Shown in pieces: positions 41,602-50,035 of a DNA stretch of 64,000 bases (positions are counted from its first letter, which is position 1; every line of letters starts with the position of its first letter). Source of the stretch: Streptomyces zhaozhouensis (GTDB lineage: Bacteria; Actinomycetota; Actinomycetes; Streptomycetales; Streptomycetaceae); assembly GCF_900230195.1 (NCBI RefSeq), contig NZ_OCNE01000016.1, forward strand, positions 1 to 64,000, read 5' to 3'. The notes under the pieces are model-generated. The model did not search any database. It was not told the DNA's origin and worked only from the letters and a program-made list of their open reading frames with translations. Made by a program: the position numbers and the translations under genes.

Positions 41602-41930
41602 CGAGGCTCACACCCGCCCCAGGCTCCGGCGTCGAGCGCCGGCCCCGACGGCCAACTCCCGTTTCCCCGTCGCCCGTTACCGACCCGGCTGGCCGGCCTG
41701 GGGCTTCCGGCGCCGGTGGACGGCCCCGCGAGCGGGTTCTAGGGTGTCGACCATGACACGTCATGCGCCGGTTCCGTCGCCGGTCGAGCCGTCCCCTCGC
41801 TCGCCCGGACACCCGTCGGCCTGAGGGCGAGGCGGCGCCCGGCGCCGCTCCCGCGACCCCGACGCGCACCGGCCGGCCCGCGCCACCGGGCGCCCCCAGG
41901 ACCGTCGACCGCGTGAACGAGAGGAACCCC
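41602..41930. other. 329-bp region with possible leader peptide
   Basis: No full gene is seen. It contains a -10-like TAGGGT (41740-41745), a CATGAC-AC-GTCATG dyad (41752-41765) and a possible 23-codon leaderless ORF (41753-41824) upstream of the flavin reductase. Confidence 0.5.
41753..41824 (+). CDS. Possible 23-aa leaderless peptide
   Basis: ATG 41753 begins a short Pro/Ser-rich peptide (MTRHAPVPSPVEPS and on) and stops at 41824. A TAGGGT -10-like element lies about 8 nt upstream, so the transcript would start at the ATG. It overlaps a CATGAC/GTCATG dyad. Translation is unproven; it could be a leader for the flavin reductase transcript. Confidence 0.25.
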   Translation: MTRHAPVPSPVEPSPRSPGHPSA

Positions 41931-42056
41931 TTGCCCGTCTCGCCCCCGACGCCCACCCCGCTTTCCGAGCGGGCGGCCGACGCCCTCGCCCAGGGACCGC
42001 GCCCCGATGTCGCCGCCGCGCCGGCGCGCGCCACCGGCGTGGGGGGCGGGCGATGA
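41931..42056 (+). CDS. Small ORF coupled to flavin reductase
   Basis: A 41-residue ORF starts at TTG 41931 (GAGAGGA upstream; an alternative GTG is at 41913). It ends in an ATGA overlap with the flavin reductase. It is Pro/Ala-rich with one likely helix (LSERAADALAQGPRPDVAA). No family recognised; coupling is the main argument that it is translated. Confidence 0.4.
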   Translation: MPVSPPTPTPLSERAADALAQGPRPDVAAAPARATGVGGGR

Positions 42057-42568
42057 CCCCGGGCGAGCGCGTCGAGACCGGCCATCTCACCGGCGCGGAG
42101 TACAAGTCGGTCTTCCGCCGGCACCCGGCCGGGGTGGCGGTGGTGGCGATGACCCACGACGGACGGCCGGCGGGGTTCACCGCCACCTCGGTCATCTCGG
42201 TCTCCGCGGAACCGCCCCTGCTGGCCTTCTCGTTGGCCGCCACCTCCTCCTGCGCCCCGGCGGTGGCCGCCGTCGACACCCTCGCGGTCAGCCTGCTCGC
42301 CGACCACCAGCGCGACCTCGCGGTGCGTTTCGCCACCAGCGGACTGGACCGGTTCGCCGCCGGCGGCTGGCACCGGCTGCCCACGGGCGAACCGGTGATC
42401 GACGGCGCGCACGCCTGGATACGCGCCCGGGTGCTGGAGCGCACGCCGGTCGGCGGCAGTCTGCTGATATCCCTGCTCGCCCTCGGGGCCGAGGTCCGCC
42501 CCGAGGCCGGCCCGCTGGTCTTCCTCGACCGCGCCTACCACCGACTGGGGCCGGACTCCGCGCTCTGA
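42053..42568 (+). CDS. Flavin reductase family protein
   Basis: The 171-residue protein has the FMN-binding split-barrel fold: FRRHPAGVAVVAMTHDGRPA, GFTATSVISVSAEPPLLAFS and AVSLLADHQRDLAVRFA. It should reduce FMN/FAD with NAD(P)H to supply a monooxygenase partner. No two-component partner lies adjacent; the F420-type LLM gene at 32.6 kb is too distant to be assigned. Confidence 0.9.
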   Translation: MTPGERVETGHLTGAEYKSVFRRHPAGVAVVAMTHDGRPAGFTATSVISVSAEPPLLAFSLAATSSCAPAVAAVDTLAVSLLADHQRDLAVRFATSGLDRFAAGGWHRLPTGEPVIDGAHAWIRARVLERTPVGGSLLISLLALGAEVRPEAGPLVFLDRAYHRLGPDSAL

Positions 42569-42624
42569 CGCCCCGCCCGCCCCACCCCTCCTGTCCCGCC
42601 GCTCACGTTCCGCCCTCGCCCGCG

Positions 42625-42673
42625 CCGGACACGGAACATCGCCGCCCTCCCCGGACACGGAACGTCGCCGCCC
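42625..42673. repeat. 23-bp direct repeat, two copies
   Basis: The sequences 42625-42647 and 42651-42673 differ at one position and begin CCGGACACGGAACRTCGCC. They lie in the gap between the flavin reductase and the LacI gene. Function unknown. Confidence 0.6.
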
Positions 42674-42733
42674 GTGGCGATCTGCGTGAAGGTCGGCGCC
42701 ACCCCTTGACGGGGCCGGGGCGGGAGGACGAAG

Positions 42734-42804
42734 GTGCTCGTTAATCCGCATTAGTTCAGACCGTGGCGCTCCGCTCCACTCAACTAATACGCATTAGCGA
42801 GCAC
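42734..42804. promoter_or_regulatory. Paired LacI operators
   Basis: Two 23-bp arms (42734-42756 and 42782-42804) are inverted copies with 20 matches. Each contains its own dyad, TTAATCCGCATTAG and CTAATACGCATTAG. Their centres are 43 bp apart, about four helical turns, consistent with looping by a LacI tetramer or paired dimers. Confidence 0.75.
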
Positions 42805-42832
42805 GACAAGGACGTCAGCGAGGGGTTTGCAG

Positions 42833-43885
42833 GTGACCGGGAAGATCAGGCGAGGAAGGCCCCGTCAGGCCGAGGTGGCGCGGTTGGCCGGGGTCTCGCA
42901 GACGACGGTCTCCCTGGTCCTGGGCGGCAACAAGCAGGGCATCGTGATCCAGGAGTCCACCCGGCAGCGGGTCCTGGAGGCGGCCCGCACCCTGGGCTAC
43001 GTCCCCGACCCGGCGGCCCGGCGGCTGGCCGCCGCCAGCAACAACCTGCTCGGCGTCTTCAGCTTCACCGCGACCTTCCCGACCGACCCGGCGCACTCGT
43101 ACTACCCGTTCCTGGTCGGCGTGGAGCGGGAGGCCGCCGAGCGCGGCTTCGACCTGGTGCTCTTCACCGGCTCCAGCAGCGGCGGCGGCCGGGCCGCCGC
43201 GCCCGGCGCGCTGGAGCGGGTGCGGCTCGCCGACGGCTGCCTGCTCTTCGGCCGCCACGTCCCGACCGAGCCGCTGCGGCGGCTGGTCGACGACGGCTTC
43301 CCGCTGGTGCACGTCGGCCGCCGCGACGAGATAGCGGAACTGGCGTGGGTCGGCGCCGACTACGTCGCGGCCAGCTCCGAGGTGGTGGCCCACCTCGTGG
43401 ACGCCGGCCACCGCCGCGTCGTGCTGGTCCGCGAGGACGACGACGCGCCCGCCTCCACCGACCGAGAGCGCGGCTTCCGCGAGGGCCTGGCCACGGCCGA
43501 GGGCACCGTCGTCCGGGTCGGGGCGCCCGCCCGGGAGCTGACGCCCGAGTGGGTGCTGCGGCAACGGGCCGCCGGCGTCACCGCGTTCGTCGCCGAGGAG
43601 ACCGACACCGGCGCGGTGTGGCGGGCACTGCACGACGCGGTCGCCGCCGCCGGGCTGCGGGCGCCCGAGGACCTGTCGCTGGCGCTGCTCGGCTCGCCGC
43701 CGCCTGACCTGCCGCTGGCGACGCCGGTCACCGGCTTCGACATCCCGCGCGCCGAGTTGGGCGCGGCGGCGGTGCGGGCGTTGACCGACCTGCTGGCCGG
43801 GCAGCGCCCCGGCGCGACGCTGGCCGGGTGCGCCTTCCGCCCCGGCGCGACGTCCGGGCCTCCCCCGGCGAAGGAGGCCCGATGA
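42833..43885 (+). CDS. LacI family regulator
   Basis: The 350-residue regulator has a LacI HTH (EVARLAGVSQTTVSLVLGG, about residues 14-32), a hinge helix (DPAARRLAAASNN), and a periplasmic-binding-protein-like sensor domain (LLGVFSFTATFPTDPAHSYY onward). GTG 42833 is chosen because GAGGGG lies 7 nt upstream. It sits at the head of the FAD oxidoreductase-HyuA-permease block with paired operators directly before it. Its ligand is probably the sugar or sugar acid metabolised by that block. Confidence 0.9.
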   Translation: MTGKIRRGRPRQAEVARLAGVSQTTVSLVLGGNKQGIVIQESTRQRVLEAARTLGYVPDPAARRLAAASNNLLGVFSFTATFPTDPAHSYYPFLVGVEREAAERGFDLVLFTGSSSGGGRAAAPGALERVRLADGCLLFGRHVPTEPLRRLVDDGFPLVHVGRRDEIAELAWVGADYVAASSEVVAHLVDAGHRRVVLVREDDDAPASTDRERGFREGLATAEGTVVRVGAPARELTPEWVLRQRAAGVTAFVAEETDTGAVWRALHDAVAAAGLRAPEDLSLALLGSPPPDLPLATPVTGFDIPRAELGAAAVRALTDLLAGQRPGATLAGCAFRPGATSGPPPAKEAR

Positions 43886-44054
43886 CCCACCCGGCCGGTC
43901 ACCGCCCCCGCGCCCCGGGACCACCCACCCGCCGAGGAGCGCGGAAAGCCCCGCGGGCGCCCACCGGCAGCCCGCACCCGCCGAGCCACCGCACCACGAC
44001 CGCACCGACGTCGCCCCCCGGAGGGGCCCGCACCACCCAGGGAGAGAAGACCCC

Positions 44055-45725
44055 ATGCCGACCTCCGACACCGTGACCACCCCCACCCCCGCCCCCACCT
44101 CGCCGGCCGGCGCGCGCGAGTCCGTCACGGACGTGCTGATCGTCGGCGGCGGGCTCGGCGGGGTCGCGGCGGCGCTCGCCGTCTGCCGGGCCGGGCACCG
44201 CGCCGTGCTGACCGAGGAGACCGACTGGCTCGGCGGGCAGTTGACGTCGCAGGCCGTGCCGCCGGACGAGCACCCGTGGGTGGAGCAGTTCGGCGTGACG
44301 GCCAGCTACCGCGCGCTGCGCGAGCGGATGCGGGACTACTACCGCCAGTGGTACCCGCTGCGTTCCGAGGCCAGTGCGTTGCCGCAGCTCAACCCGGGTG
44401 CCGGCCGGGTCAGCAAGCTCTGCGTCGAGCCGCGCGTCGCGCTCGCCGTGATCGAGGGGATGCTGGCGCCGCACCGCGCGGCGGGCCGGTTGACCGTACT
44501 CACCGAGCACCGCCCGGTCGCGGCCCACACCGAGGGCGACGAGGTGCGCGCCGTGACGCTGCGCGACCTGCGCGGCGGCGGTCGGCACACGGTCGCCGCG
44601 CCCTATGTGCTGGACGCGACGGAAACCGGCGAACTGCTCGAACTGGCCGACGTCGAGCACGTGTTGGGCGCCGAGGCGCGTTCCGAGCACGACGAGCCGC
44701 ACGCCCCGGAGCAGGCCGACCCGCTGAACCAGCAGGGCATCACGTTCTGCTTCGCGCTCTCCCACCACGAGGGCGAGGACCACACCATCGACCGGCCGGC
44801 GGACTACGCGTTCTGGCGCGACTACCGGCCGCCGTTCTGGCCGGGCCCGCTGCTGGGGTTCCAGGCGCCTGACCCGCGTTCGCTGGAGTCGGTGCCGCGC
44901 ACGTTCGAGCCCAACCCGGAGCAGGACCCGCTGGCGGTCTCGGCCGACCAGAGCGCGGACGCCGGCGACAAGGAGCTGTGGGGCTTCCGCCGCATCCTGG
45001 CCCGCAAGCTGCACCGGGAGGGCGCGTTCGACTCGGACATCACGCTGGTCAACTGGCCGTTGAACGACTACTGGGAGTCCCCGCTGATCGGCCTCGGCGA
45101 GGAGGGCGAACGCCGGGCGCTGCACGGCGCGCGGCAGCTGTCGCTGTCGGTGCTGTACTGGCTCCAGACCGAGGCGCCGCGCCCGGACGGCGGCACCGGC
45201 TTCCCCGGGCTGCGGCCGCGCGGCGACGTGACGGGCACCGCCGACGGCCTGGCCAAGGCGGCGTACGTGCGGGAGGCGCGGCGCATCCGCGCGGTGACCA
45301 CCGTGACCGAGCACGACGTGTCGATGGAGATCGTCGGCCCCTACGGCGGCACCCGCCACCCCGACTCGGTGGGCGTGGGCGCCTACCGGATCGACCTGCA
45401 CCCGTCGACGGGCGGCGACAACTACGTGGACATCGCCTCCGTCCCGTTCGAGATCCCGCTGGGCGCGCTGCTGCCCCGGCGGGTGACCAACCTGCTGCCG
45501 GCCGGCAAGAACATCGGCACCACCCACGTCACCAACGGCTGCTACCGGCTCCACCCGGTGGAGTGGAACGTGGGCGAGGCCGCGGGCGCGCTGGCCGCGC
45601 ACTGCCTGTCGGAGGGCGTCGTCCCGCACCAGGTCAGGGGCGAGGAGAAGCATCTGACCGACTTCCTGCGCCGGTTGGACCGCGAGGGCGTCCAGCGGCA
45701 CTGGCCCGACGTGCGGGGCTACTGA
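44055..45725 (+). CDS. FAD-dependent oxidoreductase (PF12831-type)
   Basis: The 556-residue flavoprotein has a Rossmann FAD motif VLIVGGGLGGVAAALAVCRA (about 27-46), a WLGGQLTSQAVPPDEHPWVE loop, VLDATETGELLELA in the middle and LLPAGKNIGTTHVTNGCYRL near the C-terminus. These match the FAD-dependent oxidoreductases of PF12831, which occur in polysaccharide and sugar-acid operons. The substrate is not known. ATG 44055 follows GAGAGAAG. It is the first enzyme gene after the LacI regulator. Confidence 0.87.
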   Translation: MPTSDTVTTPTPAPTSPAGARESVTDVLIVGGGLGGVAAALAVCRAGHRAVLTEETDWLGGQLTSQAVPPDEHPWVEQFGVTASYRALRERMRDYYRQWYPLRSEASALPQLNPGAGRVSKLCVEPRVALAVIEGMLAPHRAAGRLTVLTEHRPVAAHTEGDEVRAVTLRDLRGGGRHTVAAPYVLDATETGELLELADVEHVLGAEARSEHDEPHAPEQADPLNQQGITFCFALSHHEGEDHTIDRPADYAFWRDYRPPFWPGPLLGFQAPDPRSLESVPRTFEPNPEQDPLAVSADQSADAGDKELWGFRRILARKLHREGAFDSDITLVNWPLNDYWESPLIGLGEEGERRALHGARQLSLSVLYWLQTEAPRPDGGTGFPGLRPRGDVTGTADGLAKAAYVREARRIRAVTTVTEHDVSMEIVGPYGGTRHPDSVGVGAYRIDLHPSTGGDNYVDIASVPFEIPLGALLPRRVTNLLPAGKNIGTTHVTNGCYRLHPVEWNVGEAAGALAAHCLSEGVVPHQVRGEEKHLTDFLRRLDREGVQRHWPDVRGY

Positions 45726-45840
45726 ACGGCCCGCGGCGCGCCCCCAGCGGGCGACCTGCCGGGCGAGTCAGCTCCACCTGGCCCGCCCGGCCGTCCCCAC
45801 CCACCACCACAACGCGAAGACACGAGGAGGTGTCCAGACG

Positions 45841-47994
45841 ATGACCTCTCACCGGCCGACCCATCCGCACACCCGCCAGATCCGCGTCGGCATCGACGTG
45901 GGCGGAACCTTCACCGACGCCGTGGCCGTAGACGCCACGACGCTCGCGCTCGTCGGCCAGGTCAAGGTGCCCACCAGCCACCACCACGAGGACGGGGTGG
46001 CCCACGGCATCGTCACCGCGCTCGACCGGCTGCTGGCCGAGACCGGCCACACGGCGGCCGAGGTGTCCTTCCTGGCCCACGGCACGACCCAGGCTACCAA
46101 CGCCCTGTTGGAGGGCGACGTCTCCCCCGTCGGCCTGATCGGCGTGGGCACCGGGCCCGGCGCGGCGCTGACCAGGCGCCTCTCGGCGCTGGCGAAGCTG
46201 CCGTTGACGGAGAACCACCCGTTCCCGCTGCGCTACGCCCATGTGCCCGACCCGCACGACACCGGCGCGGTGCGCGAGGCGGTCCGGGGGCTGGTCGACG
46301 GCGGCGTCGGGGTGCTGGTGGTCAGCGAGCCGTTCAGCGTGGACGACCCGGAGGGCGAGCGGGCCGTGTTGGAGGTGGCGCGCGAGTTCGGGCTGCCGAT
46401 GACGGCGGCGCACGAGATCACCTCGCTCTACGGGCTGCGCAAGCGCACCAGGACGGCGGTGGTCAACGCGGCGATCCTGCCCAGGATGCTGGCGACGGCG
46501 GACCTGGTGGACGGCAGCATCGCGAAGGCGGGGATCACGGCGCCGCTGATGGTGATGCGGTGCGACGGCGGCGTGATGTCGCTGGACGAGATGCGGCGCC
46601 GGCCGCTGCTGACGGTCCTGTCGGGCCCGGCGGCCGGGGTCGCGGGCGCGCTGATGCGGGAGCGGATCAGCGAGGGCGTCTTCCTGGAGACCGGCGGCAC
46701 CTCGACCGACATCAGCGTGATCCGCAGGGGCAAGGTCGCCGTGCGGCACGCGACGCTGCTGGGCCGTTCCTCCTATCTGCCGGCGCTGGACGTGCGGACG
46801 GTGGGCGTGGGCGGCGGCTCGATGGTGCGGATCGGGGACGGGAAGGTGGTGGCCGCGGGGCCGCGCAGCGCGCACATCGCGGGGCTGCGCTACGCCTGCT
46901 TCGCCGATCCCGAGGAGCTGCGGGACGCGCGGCTGGCGCGGATCGCGCCGCTGCCGGGCGACCCGGAGGACCACGCGGTGCTGGAGGCGGCCGGCGGGAC
47001 GTTCGCGGTGACGATGACCTGCGCGGCCAACGCGCTGGGCGAGGTGCCGGAGGGCGACTTCGCCCGCGCCGAACCGGCGACGGCACGCGCCGCGTTGGCC
47101 CCGCTCGCCGAGGCGCTGGGCACGGATGTCGCGGGCGCGGCGCGGGCGGTGCTGGACGCGGGCGTGAAGGAGGTGCGTTCCGTCGTCGACGCGATGCTGC
47201 GGGACTACCGGCTGGACCGGGACGCCGTGGTGCTGGTCGGCGGCGGGGGCGGCGCGGCCAGCGTCACCCCGCACCTGGCGGAGGTGGTCGGGCTGCCCGG
47301 CCGGATCGCCGAGCACAACGAGGTGATCAGCCCCATCGGGGTGGCGCTCGCGCTGGTGCGGGAGCAGATCGAGCGGATCATCCCCGGCGCCACCCAGGAG
47401 CAGATCCTGGCGGTGCGGGCGGAGGCCGAGCAGGCGGTGGTGGAGCAGGGCGCGGCGCCGGCGGGGGTCGAGGTGGAGGTCACGGTCGACCCACAGACCA
47501 ACACCGTGCGGGCGGTGGCCACCGGAGCGACCGAGCTGCGCACCCAGGACCGGGCGCACCGCTCGGACGACGCGGAGCGGCTGGCGACGGCGGCCCGCAG
47601 CCTGAAGACGGAGGCGGAACGCGTCGAGGTGCTGGGCCGCACGCCCACGCACACGGTCTTCGGGACCACCAGAAGCCGCCGCTTCCGGCGTGCCACACAC
47701 CCGGTGCGGGTGGTGGACGCGGACGGGGTGGTGCGGCTGCACGCGGCCGACGCCACGGTGGCGTCCACGACGGTGGGCCAGGCGCCCGAGCTGCTGGCGA
47801 CGCTGGTGCGGGACACCACCGCCTACGGCGACGGCGGGGTGCGGGCGCCGGCGGTGCGGCTGCTGCTGGGATCGCGGATCGCGGACCTGTCGGGGGTGTT
47901 GGACGCGCAGCCGCTGCTGGCGCTGGCCCGCAGCGAGCTGCGGGCCCGCTCCGCCGACGAGCCGGTGATCGCCGTGGTGGAGGCCCGCTCATGA
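45841..47994 (+). CDS. HyuA-type hydantoinase/oxoprolinase ATPase subunit
   Basis: The 717-residue protein matches the N-methylhydantoinase A/5-oxoprolinase family: RVGIDVGGTFTDAVAVDA at the N-terminus, HGTTQATNALLEGDVSPVGL, then LSGPAAGVAGALMRERI and TGGTSTDISVIRRGKV as the actin-like ATPase core. Such proteins hydrolyse ATP to open cyclic imides or carboxylate ketones. No HyuB/oxoprolinase-B partner lies next to it. It overlaps the next gene by ATGA. Start ATG 45841 has GAGGAGGTG upstream. Confidence 0.92.
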   Translation: MTSHRPTHPHTRQIRVGIDVGGTFTDAVAVDATTLALVGQVKVPTSHHHEDGVAHGIVTALDRLLAETGHTAAEVSFLAHGTTQATNALLEGDVSPVGLIGVGTGPGAALTRRLSALAKLPLTENHPFPLRYAHVPDPHDTGAVREAVRGLVDGGVGVLVVSEPFSVDDPEGERAVLEVAREFGLPMTAAHEITSLYGLRKRTRTAVVNAAILPRMLATADLVDGSIAKAGITAPLMVMRCDGGVMSLDEMRRRPLLTVLSGPAAGVAGALMRERISEGVFLETGGTSTDISVIRRGKVAVRHATLLGRSSYLPALDVRTVGVGGGSMVRIGDGKVVAAGPRSAHIAGLRYACFADPEELRDARLARIAPLPGDPEDHAVLEAAGGTFAVTMTCAANALGEVPEGDFARAEPATARAALAPLAEALGTDVAGAARAVLDAGVKEVRSVVDAMLRDYRLDRDAVVLVGGGGGAASVTPHLAEVVGLPGRIAEHNEVISPIGVALALVREQIERIIPGATQEQILAVRAEAEQAVVEQGAAPAGVEVEVTVDPQTNTVRAVATGATELRTQDRAHRSDDAERLATAARSLKTEAERVEVLGRTPTHTVFGTTRSRRFRRATHPVRVVDADGVVRLHAADATVASTTVGQAPELLATLVRDTTAYGDGGVRAPAVRLLLGSRIADLSGVLDAQPLLALARSELRARSADEPVIAVVEARS

Positions 47995-48632
47995 GCGCGC
48001 CCACGTCGACGGCGGGGCGGCGCGCGCTGCGGGCGCGCGGCGCCGAACTGGCCGCCACCGAGGACATCGAGTTCGGCCGGCTGCTGCTGGCCAACATCCC
48101 GCTGCACGCCGGCCGCGACGACGCCGAGCTGCGCCGCTGGGCGGAGGTCGCCCGGGAGTTCGGCGCCGAACTGGCCGCCGCGCACCCCGAGGCGGGTGCC
48201 GAGGGCTGGTCGGGCGAGGCGCGTGTCGTGGAGCGCGACGGCGGCCTGGACGACGACCGGCTGCTGCTGGCGCGCTACCGGTCCCGGCCGGTGGAGACCG
48301 TCGAACTCTTCACGGACACGCTGGCGTTGGCGGAGGAGACCGTCGAACTGCTGGGGTGGCGCGACTGGTTCCCGCCGGGCTCGGCGCGCCGGGCGGCGCT
48401 GGTCCACGAGGAGGGCCACCGGCTGCTCGGCGACCGTGCCCACCGCGCGGAGCTGCGCCGCCGGCTGGACCACACGGCGTTGCGCGTGGGGCGCTTCCGA
48501 CGGCTCGGCCATGTGGCCGGCGCCGACGAGCTGGCCGCCCACGCCTTCGCCCACACCGTCTGCGGCCTGGGCCGCAGTCCCCTGCTGCTGACCGCCGCGC
48601 TGACCCACGCGGTGTCGTCGAGAGAGAGCTGA
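47991..48632 (+). CDS. Unknown protein coupled to HyuA-type gene
   Basis: The 213-residue protein overlaps HyuA by ATGA. It is mostly alpha-helical and Ala/Arg/Glu-rich (ALRARGAELAATEDIEFGRL, DDRLLLARYRSRPVETVELF, RRRLDHTALRVGRFRRLGHV) and has no signal peptide or TM. I do not recognise a family. Its exact position, where HyuB would sit, suggests that it works with the HyuA subunit; this is inference. Confidence 0.7.
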   Translation: MSAPTSTAGRRALRARGAELAATEDIEFGRLLLANIPLHAGRDDAELRRWAEVAREFGAELAAAHPEAGAEGWSGEARVVERDGGLDDDRLLLARYRSRPVETVELFTDTLALAEETVELLGWRDWFPPGSARRAALVHEEGHRLLGDRAHRAELRRRLDHTALRVGRFRRLGHVAGADELAAHAFAHTVCGLGRSPLLLTAALTHAVSSRES

Positions 48633-48640
48633 GTGTCGCC

Positions 48641-49930
48641 ATGGGTGTCGTGATTCTGTTGATGATGCTGGTGGGCGTCGTGCTGATGCTCTCCGGCAAA
48701 CTGCCCACGGCGTTCGCGCTGGTGCTGCTCGGCGTCTCCATCGCCCTGGTCACCGGCGCGCCGCTGACCGGCGAGGAGAGCGTGCTGGACACGGTGCTCC
48801 AGGAGGGCGCCGGCGGGTTGGCCGCGACGATGATCGCGATCCTGCTCGGCTCGTGGCTCGGCAAGCTGCTGGACGAGACGGGCATCGCCGGGACCCTGGT
48901 CCGCAAGATCGTCGAGTTCGGCGGCGACCGGCCCACCGTGGTGGCGCTCGGCGTGCTGGCGGTCTCCGGGCTGGTCGGCACGGTCACCGGCTCGGCGCCG
49001 GCCGCGATGCTGGCGGGGATCATCGGCATCCCCGCGATGATCGCGGTGGGCGTGCCGAAGGTGACGGCCGCGGGCACCATCCTGATGGGCCTGGCGGCGG
49101 GGCTGCCGTTCGAGCTGCCGGTGTGGCAGTTCTTCTCCACCGCGCTGGACCTGCCGGTGGAGACGGTCCGCAACTTCATGATCAAGCTGTTCCCGTTCGC
49201 CGCCTTCTTCGCCGTGCTCTTCGTGCTGATCGAGACGCGTCGGCGGGGCGTGGAGCACGCCTGGTCGCTGAAGTCGGTCGACGCCTCGGCCGAACGCCGG
49301 CCCTCCCGTCGGCGACGGCTGGGCGACGCGCCCTGGTACGCGCTGTTCACCCCGGTCGTTCCGCTGGTCCTGGCGCTGGGCCTGGAGATCGCGATCATTC
49401 CGTCGCTGCTGGGCGGCGTGCTGTACGCACTGGTCACCACCACCAGGCCCCGGGAGATGAACCGCCGGCTGCTGCGCACCCTGTACGCCTCGTTCGACGT
49501 GGCGGCTGCGCCGATCGTGCTCTTCGTGGCGATCGGCATCCTGCTGGCCGCCGTGCAACTCCCCGGCTCCATCGAGGCGTTGGAGCCGCTGGTAAGGAAC
49601 GTCAGCCCGCAGAACCCGGTGGTCTTCGTCCTGGTCTTCGGCGCGCTGGTGCCGCTGTGCCTCTACCGGGGGCCGCTGAACGTGTACGGGCTGGGCGCCG
49701 GCATCGCCGGCGTGCTGATCGCCGCCGGCATCTACCCGGCGGTCGCCGTACTGGGCCTGACCACCTCCTACAACCAGGTCTTCGGCGTCGCCGACCCGAC
49801 CAGCACCCAGACGGTGTGGAGCGCGCAGTACTCGGGGGTCAGCCCCCAGCAGGTGATGCTGCGCACCCTGCCCTACGTCTGGTGCGTGGCGCTCGGCGGG
49901 CTGATCGTGACCGCCTCGCTGTATGTCTGA
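48641..49930 (+). CDS. Multi-TM permease, ion-transporter superfamily-like
   Basis: The 429-residue protein has about 11-12 hydrophobic segments, starting GVVILLMMLVGVVLMLSGKL. It includes paired re-entrant-like blocks GTVTGSAPAAMLAGIIGIPA and GLTTSYNQVFGVADPT. The overall plan fits GntP/citrate-type carboxylate transporters rather than the sugar major facilitators. It probably imports an organic acid or sugar acid for the adjacent enzymes. ATG 48641 lies 9 nt after the upstream stop. Confidence 0.8.
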   Translation: MGVVILLMMLVGVVLMLSGKLPTAFALVLLGVSIALVTGAPLTGEESVLDTVLQEGAGGLAATMIAILLGSWLGKLLDETGIAGTLVRKIVEFGGDRPTVVALGVLAVSGLVGTVTGSAPAAMLAGIIGIPAMIAVGVPKVTAAGTILMGLAAGLPFELPVWQFFSTALDLPVETVRNFMIKLFPFAAFFAVLFVLIETRRRGVEHAWSLKSVDASAERRPSRRRRLGDAPWYALFTPVVPLVLALGLEIAIIPSLLGGVLYALVTTTRPREMNRRLLRTLYASFDVAAAPIVLFVAIGILLAAVQLPGSIEALEPLVRNVSPQNPVVFVLVFGALVPLCLYRGPLNVYGLGAGIAGVLIAAGIYPAVAVLGLTTSYNQVFGVADPTSTQTVWSAQYSGVSPQQVMLRTLPYVWCVALGGLIVTASLYV

Positions 49931-50035
49931 CCACCTTCCCGTACCGGACCACTTCCCCAACCAGTTCACCTGACCACCTCTCTGACCCGCGTTCGCACCC
50001 CCACCACCGGTTCAACGACGAACGGAGAACGTGTC

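Noticed and set aside
43886..44054. Short ORF overlapping the LacI stop by ATGA
   Set aside because: Its product is Pro/Arg/Thr-rich without protein-like pattern, and it runs into the oxidoreductase start in another frame.
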